Assembly (NCBI GenBank): GCA_012274445.1
Contig: JAAROD010000049.1
Coordinates: forward strand, 558,001 to 622,000
DNA: 64,000 bases
Reading direction: 5' to 3'
Source: Sclerotiophoma versabilis
Taxonomy: Eukaryota > Ascomycota > Dothideomycetes > Pleosporales > Didymellaceae
The notes beneath the pieces were generated by a model. That model worked only from the letters and a program-made list of their open reading frames with translations, searched no databases and was not told where the DNA came from. Position 1 is the stretch's first letter. Each line of letters opens with the position of its first letter. The position numbers were made by a program, and so were the translations under genes. Below, in pieces: positions 35,284 through 45,943 of the stretch.

Positions 35284-35682
35284 AGTGGAATTTATTTCCT
35301 TCAAAACGCTACTTTTGCACTATACTCTGGGTCTGTCTTTTGTTGGGCAACTGTTTGACCCATAAGTAGACAATGGCAGAATACTTTGTACGCACTTGTT
35401 TGCGTCGCCAACGCAGGATATGAGCTTGAGGTGCAAGCGAACGCCTCGGCGGGGACGCCTGCATGAAGCGACCAGGCTGAGCATAGCCGCCCTCCTTCGA
35501 CTCGGCGTCGCACCCCGCACGACATCCTTACTCTGTCCTTCCTGACTGTGCCTTGCGTTGACCGTCCCCCTTGGGAAGTCTGCACCATCTGATCGATCCG
35601 CGCCCGCGCCCGCGCCCCTCTTCGTGCCCCGGCACTGGACCAACCGAACGACCTGTCAAGCAAAAGCCATCCCAAACATTGC
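35284..35682. other. Intergenic region upstream of the kinase
   Basis: This 399-bp region is GC-rich with a CGCGCCCGCGCCCGCGCCC run near 35596-35616. It is the probable kinase promoter, and I see no gene. Confidence 0.5.
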
Positions 35683-38565
35683 ATGCACCACTCCGTCGCT
35701 GCTTTTCAAAGCTCTACATGGAATCTCATGGCTAGCATCGGTAGTGAGGGACTCATGCAAGCATGGTTCAACGCGAATGCACAAACAGAGCAAAGTTCTC
35801 TTCGCGAGACGGACATAAGGGATATTGCACAAGCCCTTGCACGGGATTCCAAGGTGTCCTGGAGTCAGATACCAAGGATATACAGTGTGCTCAGGATCAT
35901 AAACCAGATCGAAGCTATCGAGTACTTTCTAAGTGAAGGCATTACCGACCTTTGGTTTCCATTCTCTCAAAAGAACCTCCCAACATCTTTCCAAAGCCAA
36001 TCTGCGCGGCTAGCCTTCCTCGATAACCAGGGACTTCTTTTCAATACCAAAGCCGTCGGGCTCGAACGGGCAGATGCAAAGCATAGTCACTTTCGTGATG
36101 CGTCAGAAGTGCCCCTTAAGACCACTGGCGAGCTGGGCAAGGGTGGCTTTGGTTCCGTTGATCGAGTTTTAAGCACCGTCACACATAGAGAATATGCGCG
36201 AAAGCTGATTCATCGAGGAAAAACTTTTAGGAAGGACAAAGACATTCTAAGGGCTTTTGAGAGGGAGTTGTCAAGTCTGAAGAGGCTACCGCGGCACAGG
36301 CACATCGTTGAGTTCGTCGGTAGTTATACGGATCCAAGATATGTTGGGATTATCACCAGTCCGGTCGCGGAGTGCAACCTGCACGAATATCTCGCGCGAA
36401 ATTTGGATGGCAGTTCAAAATCCTTTCTACGAACTTTCTTCGGGTGTCTCACCACAGCACTCTGCTTCTTACACGACAGTCGGATCCGTCACAAAGATAT
36501 CAAACCGCAGAATGTACTCGTGCACGAGGGGCAGGTCTTACTCACCGACTTTGGGCTCGCTCTAGATTGGAACGAGATAAGCCATTGTACCACGACAGGC
36601 CCGACATGGTCAACGCCGCGGTATGGTGCACCTGAAGTTGCCGAGGCTTCTGCTCGCAACGAGTCTGCCGATATCTGGTCACTCGGCTGTGTCTTTCTGG
36701 AGATATGGACTGTACTAAGGTCTGAAACCGTACAGGATTTGCAAGCTCACATGTTGAACACCGGGGCAATGACTTCCTCTTACTGTTCCAATCCATCGGG
36801 TGTCGACTCCTGGATTGAGCATGTCAAAACCCTTCCGGGCTCTAAGATGGATAATGCACCAGAGACGTGGATTCGGAACATGCTACAGCATGATAAAAAT
36901 ACGCGTTGGTCTGCTCATACACTACGAGAGTATATACATGAGCATAGCGATGATCCAACTGTAACCTTTGCTTTTGCAGGGCGATGTTGTCTGCATGAGG
37001 ACGACACAGAAGAAAGCGTCTCATCGTCTTCTGATGAGGAGGCTCCCACAGATCGGTTACTAAGTCGAACCATGCTTAAATCCACATCCACTGAGCGCGC
37101 GTCCGACGAGAATACCGTCCTTGCGGTAGAGCACCACAGCCGTAACACGCTGACAGATCGGCATTCAGACTCCACTGCACAGTCACATGGATTGATACGA
37201 GCATTGTCACACTATCCTAACAATTCCAGTGTTCTACCGGAGACAACCATGGATTCGATTGATAATAGAACTAGAGATGGAGTCTTCCGCGGAACAAACC
37301 AGTCCTTACCTGTGAGTCCCTTTCAGCATCAGCCGAAATGTCCTTCTGACTCAGATAAGGAGAGAGATTTGATACCCTCTTCTGAAGCAGCGATAAGACT
37401 GTTGCGCTCGACGCCAGAGAGCAGCAGCAATAGTGTTTTCCAGCTCAGACCTCCAAGTTCACCTCCGACTGCAATAGTGTCACCTTCGATTTTGAGCACG
37501 ACAGCACAGACACCCTCCGCCACAGACAATCATGTTCTGACGACGAGCGATTCGAATCTTTGTCTGACCATGCTCGAAAGGGAGGCTGAGCTTAGGGGTC
37601 AACAATTCAACAAAGCGAACGTTCGCACAAAACGGTCTAATCCAGACTTACAGGCTCCGCGTCCTGTTCTTGAACAATGGCCAGCAAACAATGTCGGCGC
37701 CAGAAGTGGCATTGGAGTTTCCGGCAGCCAATATACCGACGGAGAAAACAATGCTTGTTCGACCGTGAACGATACACCGTCACCTTTTTCGGCGTTTCCA
37801 CCTCCATCTCCAGTGCACAGATCGTCTGGGATGTATCGCACGCAACAACAGACCCCGCAGAACTTTTCGAATCTATCAGATGCTCCTCGCCAAACATCGA
37901 TGTCCCACGGAGATTCGCGTACACCACGAATACTTCACAACGATCGTCGTCCGGCAATGTCACTGCCACAGCCCAAATATAGAGACAGCCGAAGGGACAT
38001 GTGCACCGTGCCGGATTGCACTAAATGCATTCCTGACGTCGATGACCCCCAACCGCGACAAACACGCAGACCAGTAATGCTACACAATCCGACCGCCGAG
38101 TCCAGCACTGAATCTGTGCCGCTGGAGCAGCCAGTACGCTCCATTTCCGACTTCCTTTCTAGCCAAAGCCACGAAACAGACTCTGACGCCTCTAATGTTA
38201 TCCAAGCTGGCACAGGTCCAACGATGAATTCCGTTCGTTCTCCACCAGCAGCTCACAGTGGGTACCGTACGCAAAGTGGAACCATAATCCAGCCGGCCGT
38301 AACACGGCGGTTACGGGCATCAGCTCGTCCAGCGCGATCTACTAGTTATCACAGGGACCCCCATTTTCTTAACAACCGCCCCACCCAACCAAGTCCACCC
38401 CAGGAACGTCGTTCACCTTCGCCTGTATCAGCATACACTAGGATCTTGCCAGTGAGACCTCCACATAATAGACCGCGATACGTAACCGAAGCTGATCGGC
38501 CGCCACGTCAAACACAGCCGCGGATCCACGTAGTAGAACAGACTAGAGCGAAACCGTACGTATAA
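35683..38565 (+). CDS. Serine/threonine protein kinase with long disordered tail
   Basis: This single-exon gene encodes 960 residues; ATG 35683 is used, with Met16 (MASIGSEG) an equally plausible start. Residues ~1-145 form a non-kinase module. The kinase domain follows, with glycine loop LGKGGFGSV (151-159), ATP-binding Lys at about 174, helix-C Glu in FERELSSL, and catalytic loop HKDIKPQN (270-277, with HKD in place of HRD). DFG is at 289-291, APE at about 316-318, and DIWSLGCVFLEI follows. All catalytic residues are present, so it should be active. From about residue 430 to the end the protein is Ser/Thr/Pro-rich and disordered, except for a short Cys-containing patch (CTVPDCTKCIP). Kinases of this layout are expanded in filamentous ascomycetes, and I cannot name a substrate or pathway. 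Confidence 0.85.
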   Translation: MHHSVAAFQSSTWNLMASIGSEGLMQAWFNANAQTEQSSLRETDIRDIAQALARDSKVSWSQIPRIYSVLRIINQIEAIEYFLSEGITDLWFPFSQKNLPTSFQSQSARLAFLDNQGLLFNTKAVGLERADAKHSHFRDASEVPLKTTGELGKGGFGSVDRVLSTVTHREYARKLIHRGKTFRKDKDILRAFERELSSLKRLPRHRHIVEFVGSYTDPRYVGIITSPVAECNLHEYLARNLDGSSKSFLRTFFGCLTTALCFLHDSRIRHKDIKPQNVLVHEGQVLLTDFGLALDWNEISHCTTTGPTWSTPRYGAPEVAEASARNESADIWSLGCVFLEIWTVLRSETVQDLQAHMLNTGAMTSSYCSNPSGVDSWIEHVKTLPGSKMDNAPETWIRNMLQHDKNTRWSAHTLREYIHEHSDDPTVTFAFAGRCCLHEDDTEESVSSSSDEEAPTDRLLSRTMLKSTSTERASDENTVLAVEHHSRNTLTDRHSDSTAQSHGLIRALSHYPNNSSVLPETTMDSIDNRTRDGVFRGTNQSLPVSPFQHQPKCPSDSDKERDLIPSSEAAIRLLRSTPESSSNSVFQLRPPSSPPTAIVSPSILSTTAQTPSATDNHVLTTSDSNLCLTMLEREAELRGQQFNKANVRTKRSNPDLQAPRPVLEQWPANNVGARSGIGVSGSQYTDGENNACSTVNDTPSPFSAFPPPSPVHRSSGMYRTQQQTPQNFSNLSDAPRQTSMSHGDSRTPRILHNDRRPAMSLPQPKYRDSRRDMCTVPDCTKCIPDVDDPQPRQTRRPVMLHNPTAESSTESVPLEQPVRSISDFLSSQSHETDSDASNVIQAGTGPTMNSVRSPPAAHSGYRTQSGTIIQPAVTRRLRASARPARSTSYHRDPHFLNNRPTQPSPPQERRSPSPVSAYTRILPVRPPHNRPRYVTEADRPPRQTQPRIHVVEQTRAKPYV

Positions 38566-39317
38566 GTGAGGTTGAACTCATTAGAGTGAGTTTTTGTTAA
38601 ACGTACTACCGGGTAGCTCATCGTTCAGACTACCATCAATACAACCAAGACAAGTAAGCACAAGCCCTGATGAGAAGCCGTTGGTTACACCATGCGAATC
38701 TGCGATGGCTGTCTTCTATACCTGCAGTTGTAGTGTTCATTAAGCCAATAAATACACTTGTTACAGATAAATTTGTCGGTCTGTGGATGAATTTTTGAAT
38801 GTTCAGTCAACGCTACATGTGATGTTTGAAACAGGGGAAGCTGGTGGCCGCAGAATGTGAGTGTCGGGTAGATGATCGTAATGTTCAGGACAAACGCTAT
38901 CGATAATTTATGAGCTTGGGCCTCTGACTGCAATGGACAGTGTCGCTATTGTGAGATTACGCCGCTTAAGACGTCACGATGCAATGACTGTCTGATGATA
39001 GCTTCGAGGAACGACCGATAGCATTGCGATACCTTAAGAATCGTCAAGACGTCACCGATAAGAACGCTGCCATGCGTGCTAGAATACCCAGGTCCGATCA
39101 GAACGCCACCGTGAACATGGGATCAAGGAGAGAGCGGTCGTGACAGATAGTTCCCGGTTGTGACAACGACGCGAGACGAAGATGGTGCTACTCAAGGTGT
39201 GGCGACAACCAGATCGTAAGAAATGGCAGCTTGCGCCTCGAAATACACCTGCCAGGTCTGTTGGAATCAAGTAAAAGTAGACTTGTAGAAAGCACTTACA
39301 TCAAGGTGGCGAGAGAC
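38566..39317. other. Convergent 3' intergenic region
   Basis: This 752-bp stretch lies between the kinase stop and the small nuclear-type gene stop. I see no gene, RNA or repeat. Confidence 0.5.
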
Positions 39318-39919
39318 CTAGGCTTCCTCCTCGGCCTCAACCATGACAGCATCGTCCTCGGGCTTGAGCTCTTCAGCAGAGTCAGGCTCGGCCTTGACCT
39401 TGGCTATTTAACGGTCAACAATCAGTACATGTCGCAACTGAGTTCACTTACAGTCCTCCTCCTCAGGCTCCTGCTTGGGTTTGGCCTTGGTGGCGCGACC
39501 CTTCTTCTTGGGAGAAACATCGCTGTCCTCAGGCTCCTTGTCGGCGCGCTTTCGAGTATTCTTTTTGGGGGTAGCTTCGCCATCTCCAGCGGTGGCATGC
39601 TTCTTCTTGCGGCCAGCAGCCTTCTTGGGAGTTGGAGGAGCGCTGCCGTCGGTGGGCGCCATCAGCTTCCTCTTGAGGCTGGCCCAGGCGTTGCCAGCAG
39701 AGCGGGGGTTAGTCATGCCCGCAAAGGCGGCGAGCTTTTCGTTGTCAATCTAGGCATATCAGAGACACGTTCAAGAGGAGGGGGACATGAAGTGCACACC
39801 TCAGGAGGACCAGACTTCAAGGACTGCATGGCCCAACCGAGAACCTGAATATCGCGCTCGGTGAACTTTGGGGCCTCTACGGCGGCGCCAGTTGCGGGGG
39901 GTTTGGTGTTGTCGGACAT
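39318..39919 (-). CDS. Small Lys-rich protein with a conserved N-terminal helical domain
   Basis: Three exons join on the minus strand: 39919-39800, 39749-39452 and 39403-39318, giving 167 residues. Introns are 50 bp (GTGTGC...CCTAG) and 48 bp (GTAAGT...AATAG). Residues ~18-70 form a compact helical domain (FTERDIQVLGWAMQSLKSGPPE, then DNEKLAAFAGMTNPRSAGNAWASLKRKL). The rest is a histone-H1-like tail of repeated KK, TPKK and SPKKKGRATKAKPK motifs, followed by an acidic end. The motif style suggests a nuclear, chromatin- or DNA-associated protein, and similar small proteins are widespread in ascomycetes. No function is established that I can cite. A CACGTG lies about 365 bp upstream. Confidence 0.82.
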
Positions 39920-40954
39920 GGTTATTGGTGGTAGCGTGAAGTATGAGCGAGATAGTTGGTAAGAAGACCGGGTAGTGAGCTGTAGTAATTGTAGGTAGTA
40001 GGAAGATGCAAAGCGCGCTGGTGGGGAATGGCAGGGCATCAATGTTATTTATGCATGCAGGGAAAGACTAGTGTAGTGCGGCAATGCTGATGGACAGAGA
40101 GTGAAGGTGAGTGTGTGCAAATGCTATCGAAGGGCGGTAGATGGCTGCTTGATCCTGCTTTACTTACACTCCATGAATGACCGAAAAGACATATAAGATT
40201 GTAGACGATATCCGGAGCGGAACAAACCGTGTAGTGGCAGCATTGGCATCTTCCGGTGGGTCCTTCACGAAGATCAATTCCACCACGTGCATGTGTGATC
40301 ACGTCTGATGTTGGCAGTGGCCAGCGATTCAATTCAAATTGTCCTTCGATCGGATAGCACTGTCTTGAGGTTCGCCCAGGAATGCTGTTGCGCATGTGGC
40401 GGTCGTCATACATCACAGCTGTCCTGCGCCTCATGCCCGGAGTGGAGAGTAGCAGCGCCAAATAGCCGTCACGAGTAGCCGTGGTGCGATACAATTCCTC
40501 CGGTGAATACAAGAGCTATCACGGTGATCAAAGGCCCAGACGGTGCTATGATAGAGGTTGCCATTGGTTTGCAGATGACGGTCTGGTGGGCAAGCAGTGT
40601 AAGTGAAGGCAACAAACAGCAAGCACAAAGGGCAAGAGCGTCGTAAGACATAGAAGGAGTTTCCAGCAGAACACTCACACCTACTGCACTTTCACTCATA
40701 TCCATGAACTGCAAGAGCATCGACATCGATCATTCGCACTGAGCGTGGAAGAGGTGAAGTCAACCTACGCCTGACGCGAAACCACAATGGGCGAGTCGAG
40801 GCCTGACTCGCGGACCACCACCGAACCCCCGATCCTGGAAGCATTAGGCACAGGAGCTCCCGCCGCCGCCAACCACGTCGCAGCGCCCGTCCGAGCCATT
40901 GTCCCCAGATCTCCTCTCCAGTCCACTTTCTTCGAGAGCATACCCTCCCACAAA
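39920..40954. other. Divergent intergenic region (small nuclear-type gene / CAP2)
   Basis: This 1-kb region lies between two divergent starts, with CACGTG at 40284-40289. An ATG frame running into the CAP2 first exon from 40787 would add 56 residues not usual for capping protein beta, so I do not use it. Confidence 0.45.
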
Positions 40955-41902
40955 ATGGCCGACCCCATAGATAGCGCTCTGTAAGCGTCGTCCCCTCCAA
41001 CCCCCCAAACAGCCCCACTAACATGGGCCAGCGACCTCCTTCGGCGCCTCAACCCCAAGGATGTCAAGAAGAACGTCGAACACATAGTCAGCCTGAACCC
41101 CGCGCTGGAAGAAGACCTCCTGGAATCCGTTGATATCCCGCTCACCGCGAAGAAGTGCTCGAAGACGAAGCGTGATTTCCTCTGCTGCGACTACAACCGT
41201 GATGGTGATAGCTGGAGGAGTCCATGGAGCAACGAGTTCGAACCGCCCATTGATGATGGCGTGACGCCGAGTGAGAGAATCAGGAAGATGGAGGTCAAGG
41301 CGAACGAGGCATTCGACGTATACCGGGAGCTGTAGGTGCAATGCTGTGCTGGGCAACAGAGCGGGTGAGCTGACACAGGCAGCTACTTCGAGGGCGGCAT
41401 ATCGAGCGTCTACCTCTGGGATATGGATGATGGTTTTGCTGGCTGTGTATTGCTGAAGAAGGGTATGCAGCTCCAATCTCCTGCATGAACTGTGAAGCTG
41501 ACACAAACAGCTGTCAACCCCACACAACGCAGCTCCGGTAGCTGGGACAGCATCCACGTCTTCGACGCGCAGGACCGCGCCCGTACCGCCCATTACAAGT
41601 TGACTTCGACCGTCATCCTCTCCCTCGGCACCGACTCCGAAGCGCTCGGCGGTCTGGACCTGTCTGGTAACATGGTTCGCCAAGTGGAGGCTGATATGGC
41701 TGTTGAAGACGACACATCCCACGTCGCCAACATTGGCAAGATGGTTGAGGATATGGAACTGAAGATGCGAAACTTGCTACAAGAGGTGTACTTTGGCAAG
41801 GCAAAGGACGTTGTTGGTGATCTGAGGAGCATCCCGCCGCTCAGCCAAACAAACAAGGATAGGGCAACACAGAGGGAGATGATCAACAGCATGGGAAGAT
41901 AG
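40955..41902 (+). CDS. cap2: F-actin-capping protein subunit beta
   Basis: Four exons join in phase: 40955-40980 (only 26 nt), 41032-41331, 41383-41462 and 41511-41902, giving 265 residues, the usual length. The product starts MADPIDSALDLLRRLNPKDVKKN, the conserved capping-beta opening. It continues with CCDYNRDGDSWRSPWSNEF, VYLWDMDDGFAGCVLLKK and GSWDSIHVF. It ends with the amphipathic 'tentacle' region (MVEDMELKMRNLLQEVYFGKAKDVVGDLRS) that binds actin barbed ends. With the alpha subunit it blocks monomer exchange at filament ends, in actin patches and in dynactin. Starting at the upstream ATG at 40787 would give a non-conserved extension, so the short first exon is preferred. Confidence 0.95.
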
Positions 41903-43108
41903 ATTTCTTCATCACATGCTGTAGAGAAAACGACGTAAGAAACTAAATGATTGCTAGCTTTTGCGACATCCCACCTATTCGTCTTGGGAGTAGCCCAATT
42001 CTTAGGCCATTCATCACAGCAAGAACATACACTCGTACCATACATCAACAGCACCAACTGAGATTTCCTTAAGATACCTTGTCGTCTGTACTGATGTAGT
42101 TGCACTCCTCTCAATCCATACCTCTCCACCTGACCTCCCTTACAACGTCCATATCGAGCTCGTCTTGAGTCGGAGAACGAAAATCAGATCACACTTTCTC
42201 CCTGAGCTCTTTGCAGACCCCGGTTCGGTCATCGTTATCCCATTCCAATAGGTGCAGGTGTTCGATAGCCTCAAGATGAGCTGAAAGACGCTTTTCCAGC
42301 CAAGTCCTCATTCCCGTCTTTGTTACGAGAGAGAAGAAATCCTTCCTTTACACCACAGTGACAGTTTCTAAGTAGATTTGCCAACAGGCTTGAGGCAGTC
42401 ACAATGCGAGACCTCTAGCGGCAGGCCATTGTGCAGGTGTGAGTACGTTACTCATACATTCTGCAAGCCTCTGGACTTCTCCAGGCTGACTAGACTTTTA
42501 GTGCTTGAGTAGTGTTTGTGACGAGGTAGTGAAGCCCTACCAGGCCTTGGAGCACTAGGCCTGCGTGTGAAGCCTTCTTTGCTTGCAGCATCGGCACAGG
42601 TCTGCGAATTTGTTGCGAATATAAAAAAATTGTGTATGTTTCGACAATTTGAGATTGTGTTTTTAATGGAGATCTACGGTGCCTGAGCAGTTTGCAACTC
42701 AGAGCATTGGTGATTGGAGGTGAGGCGGTTATCTGGCACAGAAACCAGGCTGTCGGGGAGGGACACAAGGCACCATCACTGCGCCAACTTTCTTCAACGG
42801 CCTCCAAGCATAAATGCTAGCAATGGTTGTCTGAGAGAGTTGGTTCCTGCAAGTCAACAAGTCAAAGAGGCACGTTTGAGTTATACTCTGAGCTGGCTAG
42901 CTTTGGATGGTCTATCAAGCAAATAAATTCCGACTCAGTTGTCTAGTTCAGATACCCTCTATGAAGACGCTGATTGAATACAAAGGAAATTACCGTCGAG
43001 GCAGAGTCTGTAGTATCCGTTGGCTTCTGCACTCCCCTTCGCTATGCATGCACCGATCGCAGACAACACTAACACCAAACAATGCAACCCACTTTCCCAT
43101 GAATAAAC
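41903..43108. other. Convergent 3' intergenic region
   Basis: This 1.2-kb gene-free stretch lies between the CAP2 stop and the dioxygenase stop. Short ORFs lack any domain, and no repeat or RNA gene is evident. Confidence 0.5.
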
Positions 43109-44617
43109 TTACTCGCCCTTCACAGCATATCTTACTGTCCCCTCAGCATTCCAGTTTCCCTTGTACTTCTCCTGCAATACTCTTAACTTGCTGAAGAAAA
43201 CATCATCGTCCACATATGCGCCCTTCAGCCACCTCTCGCCTTTCGTTGCATCAAACGCCCTGCGCGCGTGCAGTACTCTCCTGTTGTCGAAGATCACACA
43301 CTCACCCTCATTCAGCCTGTACTCATACAAGTTCTCTTCGGCGCTGAGCAGCTTCTCGTATGCATTGCTTGCAGCAATGAACGAGCGGAAAGAAGTGTGG
43401 TTGTTGCTGCCGATGCGTGCTTCAAACGGGGCCTGGAAGGGCGGTGACCAATTTACACGGCGGATGGCGAGGTTCGTAGGCTCGCTGTACTTGGGGTAAG
43501 GAAACAGTTCGATCACTGGCCGAGTAAAATGGTAGTGGTGTGTTGGGTGGTGATAGTGGTATGTTACGGGGAAGTTACAGAGGGTGCGGAAGTGGAATGC
43601 TGAGTAGCGCTGGAGTTGGTGAACGGCGTTGAAGGCGTCGCTAAAGAAAGATTCACCGCCGGGTGTGCGGGCGCGTAGAGAGTGAAGGAGTTGGAGGTGT
43701 GGCGGGTTGGAAGTGTAGAGGAGGTCCATATGAAGTCCAAGAAACTGGGGCGTATAGGCGATATTCTCGGCTTTAGCTTTAGAGCGGACATCCCAGGTGC
43801 GGCCGTAGAAAGTGTCTTTGAGGTTACCGATACGCTCTGAGAGCTTTACAACGGACTCTTCTGACTCGGGTACGTTCTTGATGAAGAGCAGGCCGTATCT
43901 GTGCAAGTGCTTCAGAGCATCATAGAGGACTTCGTCCTGAGACATGTAGTCGTTGTAGTCGAGCCACTTGTTGTCTCTTGTGATCTTTTGCTTGTCCCAG
44001 AGGACTCGATCATCATGCCGTACTCCACCTCTTAATTCAACCTCCTGGTGGATCGCTCTTCGTAGCCAGTCAATGGAGTGGCGTGTGCAGTGGTCTGGTC
44101 CATATCCGTTGACGTCATTTTTCCACTGAAGTTCAATTGAAGGTCCTCTCTCCTCATCTTCAACAAGCTTGTAGCTTCCTTCTAGGTCTTCTGGGATATC
44201 TGAAGTTTGGAAGACCTTTTGCTTGCTGTGTGGATCCTTGCACTGGATGCAAGAGCAGCTGTCCCGCAGAAAGGCAGTATCGAAGACACGAGCATTTCCG
44301 TCTATTTCCACAGCAACATGTTTGGCAGGTGCACCGTCGACCTGACCGACCTCTGACTCCTCTGGAACTGGGTGTTCTTGTGCTGCTTTCTCTGCAAGTT
44401 CCTTCTGTTGTTGCTCCCTGATTTGTAGCTTGCTCTGCCGATGGGGACCGTCAATGGCGGGGCTCCATTCCGCCTGCTCTGCCGAACTTGCAGACTTGGT
44501 CCAGAAAGACCTAAAGGAAAAATGTCTTCTCTGTGCCGAATTTGCTGATTGATATCTTGGAGCAATTTTCCGCGCAGTTCGCAGCGCAGGCAATTTGGTG
44601 GTGATGTTCAATGACAT
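43109..44617 (-). CDS. BBOX/TMLH-type Fe(II)/2-oxoglutarate dioxygenase, predicted mitochondrial
   Basis: This single-exon gene encodes 502 residues from ATG 44617; further upstream there is only a TTG. The first ~45 residues are Arg/Ser-rich without acidic residues and contain RRHFSF, an MPP-type cleavage context. A Cys-rich N-terminal domain follows (FLRDSCSCIQCKDPHSKQK, IELQW), as in gamma-butyrobetaine and trimethyllysine dioxygenases. The TauD-type catalytic domain has the H-x-D pair in HMDLLYTSNPP, the distal His in RRVLHARRAF, and the 2-oxoglutarate Arg shortly after. The family carries out hydroxylation steps of carnitine synthesis. Sequence alone does not tell butyrobetaine from trimethyllysine hydroxylase. 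It is divergent from the TPP carrier gene, with only 233 bp between start codons. Confidence 0.88.
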   Translation of the reverse strand: MSLNITTKLPALRTARKIAPRYQSANSAQRRHFSFRSFWTKSASSAEQAEWSPAIDGPHRQSKLQIREQQQKELAEKAAQEHPVPEESEVGQVDGAPAKHVAVEIDGNARVFDTAFLRDSCSCIQCKDPHSKQKVFQTSDIPEDLEGSYKLVEDEERGPSIELQWKNDVNGYGPDHCTRHSIDWLRRAIHQEVELRGGVRHDDRVLWDKQKITRDNKWLDYNDYMSQDEVLYDALKHLHRYGLLFIKNVPESEESVVKLSERIGNLKDTFYGRTWDVRSKAKAENIAYTPQFLGLHMDLLYTSNPPHLQLLHSLRARTPGGESFFSDAFNAVHQLQRYSAFHFRTLCNFPVTYHYHHPTHHYHFTRPVIELFPYPKYSEPTNLAIRRVNWSPPFQAPFEARIGSNNHTSFRSFIAASNAYEKLLSAEENLYEYRLNEGECVIFDNRRVLHARRAFDATKGERWLKGAYVDDDVFFSKLRVLQEKYKGNWNAEGTVRYAVKGE

Positions 44618-44850
44618 GATGTTCGCGGGACCTTGATGCTGGCATGGCAGGAACCTGGGGACTGGGGATATTTCGTATGCCGAACGCAACAATTCCGTCC
44701 GACGACCGAGGCGCGAATTCCTTCTCGACCGCGCACGCCCAACTTTGTGCCTTTTCTCCGGAAACTCCCACAGTTCATCCCACGCCGGCCGATAGTAACT
44801 CGTGTTCGTGGCACGTGTGCGCTACTGTCCGCCATTGAGCTGCTAAGCGC
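44618..44850. promoter_or_regulatory. Compact bidirectional promoter (dioxygenase / TPP carrier)
   Basis: These 233 bp separate two divergent ATGs. CACGTG lies at 44812-44817, about 34 bp before the carrier start. The spacing implies shared regulatory DNA. Confidence 0.5.
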
Positions 44851-45943
44851 ATGTCTGAGGGCGTTGCACAGCTCAAGCATGAGGTTGGCGCTCGTGTATT
44901 CGCTCGCGTGACATGTAATACTAACCATTCGCTCTAGGGTTCCCAGCAGCAGGTAGTGGTAGCCGGCGCTGTCGCTGGCCTTGTGTCGCGGTATGTTAAG
45001 CTAGATCAGGGCGGCTTTCCTTCCCTCACCACTACGATGTACTTACGGTCACAGCTTCGTCATAGCTCCCCTCGATGTCATCAAGATCCGCCTACAACTC
45101 CAGATCCACTCGCTATCCGACCCTGTCAGCGTCCGCGGCATCAACGGTCCCGTCTACAAGGGAACCTTGGGCACCCTCAAGCAGATTTTGCAGCAAGAAG
45201 GCCTGACAGGACTATGGAAGGGCAACATCCCCGCCGAGCTGATGTACCTGGCGTACGGCAGCATTCAGTTTTCCGCCTACACATACGCCTCGTCTCTCCT
45301 TGAGCACCCAGCTCTGCCATTCCACCTCCCTGGCTCCGCCGCCAACTTCCTCAGCGGCGCGGCTGCTGGTGCTGCGGCCACAACGGCCACCTACCCGCTC
45401 GACCTGCTGCGCACGCGCTTCGCTGCTCAAGGCAATGACCGTGTATACAGCTCCATTGCCGCCTCGATAAAGCAGATTGCGCAGCAAGAGGGACCCACAG
45501 GCTTCTTCCGCGGCCTCGGCGCTGGTGTGAGCCAGATCGTTCCATACATGGGCCTATTCTTCGCCAGCTACGAAGGATTGAAGCCACTTGTGGCAGAGTC
45601 GCCAATCCCTCTGCCGTTTGGCACGTCGGACGCTGCTGCTGGCGTGATTGCCAGTGTCCTGTCCAAGACCGCCGTCTATCCCCTTGATACAACGCGGAAG
45701 CGACTGCAGGTTCAAGGGCCCATGTTGGCACGCTACGTCCACGGCAACATACCTGAGTACAGAGGTGTACTGAGTACGGTGCTGCGCATATGGAAGCACG
45801 AAGGTAGACGTGGCATGTATCGCGGCTTGACGGTTAGCCTGCTCAAGGCTGCGCCTGCGAGCGCGGTTACCATGTGGACATACGAAAGAGCTATTGCAAC
45901 TATGCTGGCCTGGGAGGACGCGCGAGCACAAGAGAATCCATAA
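44851..45943 (+). CDS. tpc1: Mitochondrial thiamine pyrophosphate carrier
   Basis: Three exons join in phase: 44851-44883, 44938-44990 and 45055-45943, giving 324 residues. It is a mitochondrial carrier with three repeats bearing the PX[DE]XX[KR] signature: PLDVIKIRLQLQIHS, PLDLLRTRF and PLDTTRKRLQVQ. The opening GSQQQVVVAGAVAGLVSRFVIAPLDVIKIRLQ and GLWKGNIPAELMYLAYG match fungal Tpc1 proteins, which bring thiamine pyrophosphate into the matrix for pyruvate and 2-oxoglutarate dehydrogenases. Donor GTTGGC of intron 1 is weak. The next phase-compatible donor (GTATTC, 15 bp later) would add VGAR-like residues absent from the family pattern, so I prefer the first. Six membrane helices are expected and there is no cleavable presequence, as is normal for carriers. 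Confidence 0.92.

Noticed and set aside
39231..39848. 205-codon plus-strand ORF opposite the small Lys-rich gene
   Set aside because: It is a shadow of the minus-strand exons, which show phase-consistent splicing and a sensible protein; the plus-strand product is low-complexity Leu/Gly/Ser.
40787..40954. Upstream ATG frame that would add 56 residues to CAP2
   Set aside because: Capping protein beta starts at MADPIDSALDLL in this family; the extension is Pro/Ser-rich and not conserved in kind.
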